A DNA stretch of 8,625 nt from Bacteroidales bacterium (GTDB lineage Bacteria; Bacteroidota; Bacteroidia; Bacteroidales; UBA7960): NCBI GenBank assembly GCA_007123065.1, contig SKSI01000157.1, forward strand, positions 1 through 8,625, given 5' to 3'. The notes below the pieces were generated by a model that saw nothing but the letters and a program-made list of their open reading frames with translations, had not been told where the DNA came from and ran no database searches. Below are positions 1 to 5,985 of the stretch, piece by piece. The position numbers and the translations under genes are program-made. Each line of letters starts with the position of its first letter. The stretch's first letter is position 1.

Positions 1-1004
1 ACATTGCTGAAAATCCGCTTGATTCCGGCGTGGACATAAATGCAGGAATTCTTCGAAAACTGGCTGAGTTTGTGCTGCTGATTAAAAGATTTTCGGCGCA
101 ACTATATAAACTGAACGCCTTTGAGCTGGGTGAACTGATCGTGAACAAGTCCGGCATTCGAAAACTTTATTTTGAAGACGGCACACCTGAGAGCCTGAAC
201 CGCAGGGATAACATTGAGGAGCTGCTATCTGGACTTAAAGATTTTGTAACCAAACAGGAAGATTGGCCAGGAACAATCCCGGAAGAAACAGACACGCCTC
301 CTGATGCTTTATCGCGAGAAGTTCCCTTTCGCGCCCTCGATGAGTTTATGCAAGACATTGCGCTGCTTACAGACGCCGACACCAATAACAGCGAAAGTGA
401 AAACAGGAACACGGTGTCGCTGATGACCATTCATGCAGCAAAAGGGCTGGAGTTTCCATATGTATTCATCACCGGAGTAGAAGAAAACCTCTTTCCTTCG
501 CAGATGTCAATAAACAGTCAGGCTGAGCTTGAAGAGGAACGCAGGTTGTTTTATGTGGCCATCACACGTGCAATGAAGGAAGCCTGGGTTCTGCATGCCG
601 AAACACGTTTCAGATATGGAAACTTCAATATATGCGAACCCAGCCGGTTTATCGATGAGCTGGATGAAGCCTGCCTCGACCATGTTTTGCCGCGAAGAAG
701 ACAAAAAGCACGGTATAACACACAGGAAGACTTTTCCGAAAGTCGCAGAAGGTTCAAGCGCCTGACGGAAGAGGTGATCAGAAAGCCGGCAAAACAGGAA
801 TCACCGGAGGATCCCGATACGGATTACCGCATTATGGACTCCTCATTGCTGGAGGTAAATATGTCTGTTAAACACCAAAGGTTTGGGACTGGCACGGTTG
901 TTGCAATCGAAGGGTCAGGTCAGAATGCCAAGGCAACCGTGCTATTCAATGCCTCCGGCAAAAAACAGCTGCTGCTGAAATATGCCCGGCTCAAAATAAT
1001 GTAA
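1..1004 (+). CDS. UvrD/PcrA-type superfamily 1 DNA helicase, C-terminal part (5' end outside window)
   Basis: This is an ATP-dependent 3'-5' DNA helicase of the UvrD/PcrA/Rep family, which acts in DNA repair and in clearing replication or transcription obstacles. The reading frame is open from base 3 and runs off the left edge; a GTG at base 30 is internal, since in-frame coding continues upstream. The 333 visible residues cover the end of domain 2B, domain 2A and the C-terminus. Helicase motif V is visible as TIHAAKGLEFP (about fragment residues 142-152) and motif VI as EEERRLFYVAITRA (about 177-190), with the arginine that contacts ATP. Walker A and B lie upstream of the window. The last 45 residues (FGTGTVVAIEG to LLLKYARLKIM) match the Tudor-like domain that in PcrA/UvrD binds RNA polymerase, which favours PcrA/UvrD over Rep. 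The stop is TAA at 1002-1004. The split between uvrD and pcrA names cannot be settled from this fragment. Confidence 0.93.
   Translation, partial: IAENPLDSGVDINAGILRKLAEFVLLIKRFSAQLYKLNAFELGELIVNKSGIRKLYFEDGTPESLNRRDNIEELLSGLKDFVTKQEDWPGTIPEETDTPPDALSREVPFRALDEFMQDIALLTDADTNNSESENRNTVSLMTIHAAKGLEFPYVFITGVEENLFPSQMSINSQAELEEERRLFYVAITRAMKEAWVLHAETRFRYGNFNICEPSRFIDELDEACLDHVLPRRRQKARYNTQEDFSESRRRFKRLTEEVIRKPAKQESPEDPDTDYRIMDSSLLEVNMSVKHQRFGTGTVVAIEGSGQNAKATVLFNASGKKQLLLKYARLKIM
890..905 (+). promoter_or_regulatory. Exact sigma-54 (-24/-12) promoter-like sequence inside the helicase gene
   Basis: The 16 bases TGGCACGGTTGTTGCA match the sigma-54 consensus TGGCACG-N4-TTGCA at every fixed position, with GG at 891-892 and GC at 903-904, ten bases apart. 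Transcription from it would start near 916 and read toward the DUF4290-murA pair, giving a leader of about 200 bases. It lies within codons for the Tudor-like domain (Thr-Gly-Thr-Val-Val-Ala), so coding constraint could have produced it. No upstream activator site is recognised. Confidence 0.3.
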
Positions 1005-1018
1005 CCCAAACGTCGTTA

Positions 1019-1047
1019 TTGATATCCGGATATTTTAGCTATCTTTG
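1019..1047 (+). promoter_or_regulatory. Bacteroidota-type primary sigma promoter for the DUF4290-murA unit
   Basis: A -33 element TTG (1019-1021) is followed after 18 bases by a -7 element TATCTTTG (1040-1047), which fits the TAnnTTTG consensus used by the primary sigma factor of Bacteroidota. Transcription would start near 1053, leaving a leader of about 65-70 bases before the ATG at 1121. It sits in the 116-base gap after the helicase stop, just where a promoter is expected. This is the best promoter match in the window. Confidence 0.65.
1022..1033. repeat. Perfect 12-base palindrome in the promoter spacer, candidate operator
   Basis: ATATCCGGATAT is its own reverse complement and lies entirely between the -33 and -7 elements of the promoter in front of the DUF4290 gene. 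A repressor bound there would block RNA polymerase. A 12-base palindrome is expected about twice by chance in a window of this size, so only its position is suggestive. As a hairpin it would have a 4-base stem and 4-base loop, too weak to be a convincing terminator despite the TTTT that follows. Confidence 0.25.
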
Positions 1048-1120
1048 CAGAACTTCATCTGCTTGCAAATGACCCCTTTAAATTACACAGGCTACACCAC
1101 AAACATTATTCAAATCAAAT

Positions 1121-1750
1121 ATGGAATATAACACTTCCCGTTCTAAAATGAATATTTCGGAATATGGCCGCAATATTCAAAAGATGATTGAACAGATCAT
1201 GGCCGTTGAAGACCGTGAAAAAAGAAACCATCTGGCCAGGGCCACCATTAATGTGATGGGCCAGCTTAATCCCCATCTTCGTGATGTCAACGACTTTAAA
1301 CACAAACTATGGGATCACCTTTTTATTATGTCGGACTTTAAGCTGGACGTGGACTCCCCTTATCCCATTCCATCCCGCGAAACACTCACAAGGAAACCGG
1401 AGCCTTTGGCGTATTCAAGCAATAATGTTACCTACAAGCACTACGGGAGACATATTGAAAGGATTATTGAAAAAGCATGCGAGATAGAAGAGGGTAAAGT
1501 CAAAGATGCCCTGATCAAGCTGGTTGCAAACCATCTTAAAAAATCATACCTGACCTGGAACAGAGATGCCGTCAATGATGAAGAGATTGCCGAGCATCTG
1601 AATATCCTGTCAAAAGGCAGGTTGAAGCTTCAGGACGACATCAAGCTCAACGATACAAACGAAATCCTGTCAAAAAATAAAAAGAAAAAATACCAGGGAA
1701 GACAGGGCACCAGCAAATCACATCGTAACAGAAAAAACCAGCAATCATAA
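1121..1750 (+). CDS. DUF4290 family protein, function unknown
   Basis: I recognise this 209-residue protein as a member of the DUF4290 family from its opening YNTSR and EYGRN segments and the DFKHKLWDHLFIMSDFKLD block (residues 58-76). No biochemical function is known to me. It has no signal peptide or membrane segment, so it is probably cytosolic. The composition suggests a mostly helical fold. Residues 15-75 and 108-168 align without gaps and share YGR-x-I near the start and HL-x-I-x-S near the end, suggesting two copies of one helical unit. Residues 185-203 are rich in Lys, Arg, Gln and Ser and look disordered, a possible nucleic-acid contact. The ATG at 1121 is preferred over Met10 (1148) because homologues keep the residues between them. 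The stop lies one base before the murA start, so the two genes are very likely co-transcribed and translationally coupled; a link to cell-wall synthesis is inference only. Confidence 0.85.
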   Translation: MEYNTSRSKMNISEYGRNIQKMIEQIMAVEDREKRNHLARATINVMGQLNPHLRDVNDFKHKLWDHLFIMSDFKLDVDSPYPIPSRETLTRKPEPLAYSSNNVTYKHYGRHIERIIEKACEIEEGKVKDALIKLVANHLKKSYLTWNRDAVNDEEIAEHLNILSKGRLKLQDDIKLNDTNEILSKNKKKKYQGRQGTSKSHRNRKNQQS

Positions 1751-1751
1751 A

Positions 1752-3056
1752 ATGGGTTCTTTTGTAATTCATGGAGGAAAACAGCTTAAGGGTGAAGTAA
1801 TCCCCCAGGGAGCAAAAAATGAAGCACTTCAGATCATCTGTGCCACATTGCTAACCGATTGCGAAGTCGTGATTGAGAACATACCACAAATCCGGGATGT
1901 ATTAAAACTCATTGAGCTGCTGGCCGATTTTGGAGTCAAGGTAAAGAAAATCAATGAGAACAGCTACTCCTTTCAGGCAGATCAGGTAAACCTGGAACTG
2001 CTGAATGATGAGGCTTTCAGCAAGAAAGTTGCCCAGTTGAGGGGTTCGGTAATGATCGTCGGCCCACTGTTAGCAAGGTTTCGAAAAGCTTCCATTCCCA
2101 AACCTGGTGGCGACAAGATCGGGCGACGCAGGCTCGACACGCACTTCCTTGGTCTTGAGAAACTGGGTGCCAGCTTCCATTATGACAAAAAGAAGTCATT
2201 TTACCATATCGAAGGGAAAGGCTTACGTGGTTGCGAGATCCTTCTTGATGAAGCATCAGTGACCGGTACAGCCAATGTGATTATGGCAGCATCACTTTCC
2301 AGGGGGAAAACCACTTTATACAATGCCGCCTGCGAACCCTATATCCAGCAGCTTTGCAAAATGCTGAACAACATGGGAGCCAATATCTCGGGTATTGGAT
2401 CCAACCTCCTGCACATTGAAGGGGTTGAAACGCTAAAGGGATGCAGACACCGAATGCTACCCGATATGATTGAGATTGGCAGCTTCATCGCTCTGGCTGC
2501 AATGACAAGATCGGAAATCACCATCAAAAATGTAAATTACCAACAGCTGGGCATCATCCCCGAAGTGTTCAGGAAACTCGGCGTTGTGATGGAAGTAAGG
2601 GCAGATGACCTGTTTATACCGGCACAGGACCGATACGAAGTGGATACATACATCGACGGAAGCATCCTTACCATATCCGACGCTCCCTGGCCGGGGTTTT
2701 CACCCGACCTGATATCCGTAGTACTCGTTCTTGCAACACAGGCAAGAGGTAGTGTACTCATCCATCAGAAGATGTTTGAAAGCAGATTGTTCTTTGTTGA
2801 CAAACTGATCGATATGGGGGCTCAGATCATACTTTGTGACCCACATCGTGCCACGGTGATTGGCCTCGACAGAAAGTATCCGCTTAAACCACTTGAAATG
2901 ATATCACCCGACATCAGAGCAGGTGTTGCGCTGCTGATCGCTGCCCTTAGTGCTGAAGGGAAAAGCACCATCCATAATATCGAACAGATCGACCGGGGTT
3001 ATCAGCTTATTGATGACCGCTTAAGGAAAATTGGTGCAGAAATCCACAGAATCTGA
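1752..3056 (+). CDS. murA: UDP-N-acetylglucosamine 1-carboxyvinyltransferase with Asp in place of the catalytic Cys
   Basis: MurA transfers enolpyruvate from phosphoenolpyruvate to UDP-GlcNAc in the cytosol, the first committed step of peptidoglycan synthesis. The 434 residues cover the whole EPSP-synthase-like fold (E. coli MurA has 419). Visible active-site residues, with E. coli numbers: Lys22 and Asn23 in GAKN (K22, N23), Arg97 in QLRGS (R91), Arg126 in the flexible loop (R120), Asp319 in GFSPD (D305) and Arg389 in DIRAG (R397). The residue matching Cys115 is Asp121, codon GAC at 2112-2114, within PGGDKIGRRRLDTH. Cys115 is the target of fosfomycin; Asp at this position is known from Mycobacterium tuberculosis, Chlamydia and Borrelia enzymes, which stay active but resist the drug. 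The start at 1752 puts Lys22 at its standard number. Only one base separates it from the DUF4290 stop, so expression probably depends on the promoter at 1019-1047. Confidence 0.96.
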   Translation: MGSFVIHGGKQLKGEVIPQGAKNEALQIICATLLTDCEVVIENIPQIRDVLKLIELLADFGVKVKKINENSYSFQADQVNLELLNDEAFSKKVAQLRGSVMIVGPLLARFRKASIPKPGGDKIGRRRLDTHFLGLEKLGASFHYDKKKSFYHIEGKGLRGCEILLDEASVTGTANVIMAASLSRGKTTLYNAACEPYIQQLCKMLNNMGANISGIGSNLLHIEGVETLKGCRHRMLPDMIEIGSFIALAAMTRSEITIKNVNYQQLGIIPEVFRKLGVVMEVRADDLFIPAQDRYEVDTYIDGSILTISDAPWPGFSPDLISVVLVLATQARGSVLIHQKMFESRLFFVDKLIDMGAQIILCDPHRATVIGLDRKYPLKPLEMISPDIRAGVALLIAALSAEGKSTIHNIEQIDRGYQLIDDRLRKIGAEIHRI

Positions 3057-3143
3057 TGCGTTTCAGCACCAAAAATTCCAGACCATCAGACAATACAGCT
3101 GGAAAATCCTGACAAAATGGCTTAAAATAAATATGGCAAAGCT

Positions 3144-3177
3144 TTTGATAGCTGTTTGACCGTTCAATATACTTTTA
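3144..3177 (+). promoter_or_regulatory. grpE: Weak promoter candidate ahead of grpE
   Basis: In the 135-base gap after murA, TTTG (3144-3147) is followed after 22 bases by TACTTTTA (3170-3177), one mismatch from the TAnnTTTG element. A second pairing, TTTG at 3155-3158 and TACGCTTA at 3179-3186 with 20 bases between, has better spacing but two mismatches. Either would start transcription near 3183-3193, at or just before the first ATG candidate, which would favour the later ATG at 3252. I see no CIRCE element and no intrinsic terminator in this gap; the rest of it holds nothing I recognise. Confidence 0.3.
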
Positions 3178-3191
3178 ATACGCTTAAGGGA

Positions 3192-3821
3192 ATGAAAAAA
3201 AAAGAGAAGAAAAGTACAGGTAAAACCTATGATAAACAGCAGCATAATATCATGAATGAAGAAAACCAGTCACACGCTGCTGACAAGAAAGATAACCAGC
3301 AAGCCGATGCCGGCACACAGGAAACAAACACCGAAGATCAACCAACGGATATCTCTGTTTACCAATCAAAAATCGATAACCTCCAGAAGCAACTTGAAGA
3401 AACAAACGAAAAATTCCTGCGGTTGTTTTCGGAATTTGACAATTATCGCAAGCGGGTTGCCAAAGAGCGCGCTGAGCTAACCAAAACCGCATCCGAATCG
3501 GTCATTACCGCCATGTTGCCTGTTTTAGATGACCTGGAAAGGGCCAACACAATGGATGGCACTGACGGAGAGCAGGAAACTCAGGCAAAAATTGAAGGTG
3601 TTTCACTCATTTTGAATAAATTTAAGTCAATATTAAGACAAAAGGGCGTTGAAGAGATCACCGCCATCGGTGAAGACTTCAACACCGATTACCACGATGC
3701 CATCACGCATATCCCTGCTGAAAAAAAGGAGCAAAGAGGTAAAGTAGTTGAAGAAGTCAAGAAAGGTTATACACTGAATGGGAAAGTAATTCGGTATGCC
3801 AGTGTTATTGTAGCAAACTAG
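3192..3821 (+). CDS. grpE: GrpE, nucleotide exchange factor of DnaK
   Basis: GrpE acts as a dimer in the cytosol and releases ADP from DnaK, resetting the Hsp70 cycle. From the ATG at 3192 the protein has 209 residues. Residues 1-55 are charged, Gln/Lys-rich and low in complexity, as is usual for the disordered N-terminus. Residues about 56-105 form the long dimerising helix, with the family motif FDNYRKR at 82-88 and LPVLDDLERA at 109-118. About residues 150-209 form the C-terminal beta domain that contacts DnaK (KGVEEI, the DYHDAI segment, and GYTLNGKVIRYASVIVAN at the end). The start is uncertain: ATG at 3252 would give 189 residues, closer to the usual family length, and fits the weak promoter better; a TTG at 3156 is less likely. 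The gene is followed by dnaJ after 9 bases, so the two are co-transcribed. dnaK is not in the window. Confidence 0.93.
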   Translation: MKKKEKKSTGKTYDKQQHNIMNEENQSHAADKKDNQQADAGTQETNTEDQPTDISVYQSKIDNLQKQLEETNEKFLRLFSEFDNYRKRVAKERAELTKTASESVITAMLPVLDDLERANTMDGTDGEQETQAKIEGVSLILNKFKSILRQKGVEEITAIGEDFNTDYHDAITHIPAEKKEQRGKVVEEVKKGYTLNGKVIRYASVIVAN

Positions 3822-3830
3822 TTTAGAAGT

Positions 3831-4985
3831 ATGTCAAAAAGAGATTATTACGAGATATTGGGTATTTCCCGCGATGCCAGACCTGAGGAGATCAAGAAGG
3901 CGTACCGGCAAAAAGCCTTAAAATACCATCCGGACAAGAATCCGGGGGATGAAACTGCCGAAGCCAGATTTAAAGAAGCTGCTGAGGCATATGAAGTGCT
4001 AAGCAACCCTGAGAAGAAGTCTCGTTACGACCAGTATGGCCACGCCGGAATGGGAAATAACTTTGGCGGTGGATTCAGTGGCAGCGGCATGTCTATGGAA
4101 GACATCTTCAGTCAGTTTGGAGACATTTTCGGTGGCGCCTTTGGTGGCGGTTTCAGTGGTTTTGGAGGCAGTGGTCGCAGCCGACGCAGGGTCAACAAAG
4201 GATCCAATCTGCGCATCAAGGTAAGGCTTAAATTAGAAGACATTCTTAACGGTGCGGAAAAGAAAATCAAGGTCAACAAATATGTGGCCTGCAGCGCCTG
4301 CAAAGGCAGTGGTGCAAAAAACGGCAGCGCCTACCGCACCTGCTCCACCTGCAACGGGGCAGGCAGGGTAACTCGGGTTACGAACACTTTTCTGGGGCAG
4401 ATGCAAACAACATCGAGCTGTCCCAGCTGCGGTGGTGAAGGCCAGACCATTGAAGAGAAGTGCTCCTCCTGCTATGGAAACGGCATCGTTAAAAAAGAAG
4501 AAGTGATCAGCATCAACATCCCTGCCGGCGTGCAGGAAGGGATGCAATTATCGCTTAGCGGAAAGGGAAATGCAGCACCAAGGGGAGGAATTCCAGGCGA
4601 CCTGATTGTTCTCGTAGAAGAGATTCCACACGAAAAGCTGATACGTGACGATATGAACCTGCTATACGATCACCATATCAGCTTTCCGGAAGCAGCCCTT
4701 GGGACCAGCATTGAAGTTCCAACCCTTGAAGGGAAAGCACGCATCAAGATAGAACCAGGCACACAAGGGGGGAAAGTGCTGCGACTCAAAGGGAAAGGGT
4801 TGCCTTCAGTTAACGCCTACGGGAGAGGTGACCTGCTTGTAAACATCAATACCTGGACCCCACAATCGGTTAATGCCGAAGAAAAAGAGATCCTTAACAG
4901 ATTGATGGAAGCAGAAAACTTCAAACCCAAACCAAAAAAAAGCGACAAAAGCTTCTTCGAACGAATGAAAGATGTCTTTAATTAA
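3831..4985 (+). CDS. dnaJ: DnaJ (Hsp40), class A J-protein co-chaperone
   Basis: DnaJ delivers unfolded proteins to DnaK and triggers its ATPase. All class A (type I) parts are present in 384 residues. The J domain spans about 1-70, with the HPD signature at 33-35. A Gly/Phe-rich linker spans about 71-115 and contains two DIF motifs (91-93 and 98-100), as in known DnaJ regulation. The zinc-binding region has four complete CxxCxGxG repeats: CSACKGSG (154-161), CSTCNGAG (171-178), CPSCGGEG (197-204) and CSSCYGNG (211-218), enough for two zinc ions. The C-terminal substrate-binding and dimerisation domains follow, with GDLIV at 256-260 and GRGDLLV at 331-337. Presence of all regions distinguishes it from CbpA-like proteins, which lack the zinc fingers. 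The ATG at 3831 gives the canonical SKRDYYEILG start. It follows grpE by 9 bases and precedes the ABC ATPase gene by 11. Confidence 0.97.
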   Translation: MSKRDYYEILGISRDARPEEIKKAYRQKALKYHPDKNPGDETAEARFKEAAEAYEVLSNPEKKSRYDQYGHAGMGNNFGGGFSGSGMSMEDIFSQFGDIFGGAFGGGFSGFGGSGRSRRRVNKGSNLRIKVRLKLEDILNGAEKKIKVNKYVACSACKGSGAKNGSAYRTCSTCNGAGRVTRVTNTFLGQMQTTSSCPSCGGEGQTIEEKCSSCYGNGIVKKEEVISINIPAGVQEGMQLSLSGKGNAAPRGGIPGDLIVLVEEIPHEKLIRDDMNLLYDHHISFPEAALGTSIEVPTLEGKARIKIEPGTQGGKVLRLKGKGLPSVNAYGRGDLLVNINTWTPQSVNAEEKEILNRLMEAENFKPKPKKSDKSFFERMKDVFN

Positions 4986-4996
4986 TTGACAAGCGG

Positions 4997-5950
4997 ATGA
5001 ACACCCTGTTGCGTGCCGAGAATATCACAAAAGAGTATGCCAATCACAGAGCCCTCAGCGATGTGAGCATACACGTGCCCGAGCAAAGCATATTCGGACT
5101 GCTGGGTCCAAATGGAGCCGGAAAAACAACACTCATACGGATCATTAACCAAATCATTGGACCTGACAAGGGAGTAATATACCTTGGTGGCGAAAAACTG
5201 AAGCCCAAACACGTGCAACAGATCGGATACCTTCCGGAAGAACGCGGTCTCTACAAAAAAATGAAGGTGGGTGAACAGGCTGTCTATCTGGCCCAGCTCA
5301 AAGGGTTGAAAGCAGCCGATGCAAAAATCATTCTGAAAAAGTGGTTCGAAAAGTTTGACCTGATGCCCTGGTGGAACAAAAAAGTGGAAGAGCTTTCCAA
5401 GGGGATGGCTCAAAAAATCCAATTCATAATTACCGTATTGCATCAACCCAGGTTGCTTATTTTTGATGAGCCTTTCAGCGGCTTTGACCCCATCAATGTC
5501 AACCTGTTGAAGGAAGAAATACTCAAACTGCGTGAAAACGGAGCCACCATCATTTTTTCTACACACAATATGGGTTCGGTAGAAGAACTGTGCGATCACA
5601 TTGCATTGATAAATAAGTCGGAAAAGATCCTGGAAGGAACGGTAAACCAGATCAAAAAAGACCACGCAAGCAGAATTTATGAAACTGAGCTGAATAACCT
5701 GAAAACTCCACTTCATAAGTTACTTGATCAAAGATTCAGCATCATAAAAGAAAAAACCCAAAATGGCCTGATCAATGCACGGATCAAGATCGTTGATAAC
5801 AGCAGCACCAATGAACTGTTGCAGACCATTCTGCCACAAGCAGAACTCATTTCCTTCAGGGAGATCACCCCAAGCATGAATGATATTTTCATCAAACAGG
5901 TGACCGGAAAATTTCCAATAGAACAAAACTCAAACGGAAATAATCAATAG
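4997..5950 (+). CDS. ABC exporter ATP-binding protein, NatA/YhaQ-like
   Basis: This is the ATPase subunit that would drive the ABC-2 permease encoded next. In 317 residues it shows Walker A GPNGAGKT (37-44), the region GYLPEERGLY (77-86) where the Q-loop glutamine would be, an ABC signature of the variant form LSKGMAQK (133-140), Walker B LLIFDEP with its catalytic Glu (153-159), the D-loop SGFDP (161-165) and the switch His190. LPEERGLY and LSKGM are typical of the NatA/YhaQ branch. Residues from about 225 form an extra C-terminal domain like DUF4162, ending in the family's SxNDIFIKxV-type segment (293-302). The ATG at 4997 is 11 bases after the dnaJ stop; the permease follows after 35 bases. 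NatA/NatB of Bacillus exports sodium, but the substrate here cannot be read from sequence. Confidence 0.93.
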   Translation: MNTLLRAENITKEYANHRALSDVSIHVPEQSIFGLLGPNGAGKTTLIRIINQIIGPDKGVIYLGGEKLKPKHVQQIGYLPEERGLYKKMKVGEQAVYLAQLKGLKAADAKIILKKWFEKFDLMPWWNKKVEELSKGMAQKIQFIITVLHQPRLLIFDEPFSGFDPINVNLLKEEILKLRENGATIIFSTHNMGSVEELCDHIALINKSEKILEGTVNQIKKDHASRIYETELNNLKTPLHKLLDQRFSIIKEKTQNGLINARIKIVDNSSTNELLQTILPQAELISFREITPSMNDIFIKQVTGKFPIEQNSNGNNQ

Positions 5951-5985
5951 CCATTTGTCATCCATGACCTTTCAAGAAGAAAAAA

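Noticed and set aside
1022..1038. Possible intrinsic terminator of the helicase gene (palindrome followed by TTTT)
   Set aside because: The stem would be four A/T pairs around a four-base loop, too weak, and the T run is part of the promoter region.
3055..3111. Mini-ORF of 18 codons overlapping the murA stop as TGATG
   Set aside because: Too short and polar, with no recognisable feature; the overlap is probably chance.
3057..3191. RNA gene, CIRCE heat-shock operator or terminator in the gap before grpE
   Set aside because: I found no tRNA-like fold, no CIRCE inverted repeat (TTAGCACTC-N9-GAGTGCTAA) and no GC-rich hairpin followed by T residues.
4066..4182. Gly/Phe-coding low-complexity stretch as a possible DNA repeat array
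   Set aside because: It is the normal Gly/Phe linker of DnaJ; the repetition is at the protein level and irregular in DNA.
4233..4547. Open frame of 104 codons on the minus strand opposite the dnaJ zinc-finger region
   Set aside because: Its Ala/Gly/Cys-rich content mirrors the Cys/Gly codons of the four zinc motifs in dnaJ; it is a shadow.
4982..5716. Open frame of 244 codons on the minus strand opposite the ABC ATPase gene
   Set aside because: It lies wholly opposite a gene with all ABC motifs, its translation has the Phe/Gln/Leu-heavy composition of antisense coding, and no family is recognisable.
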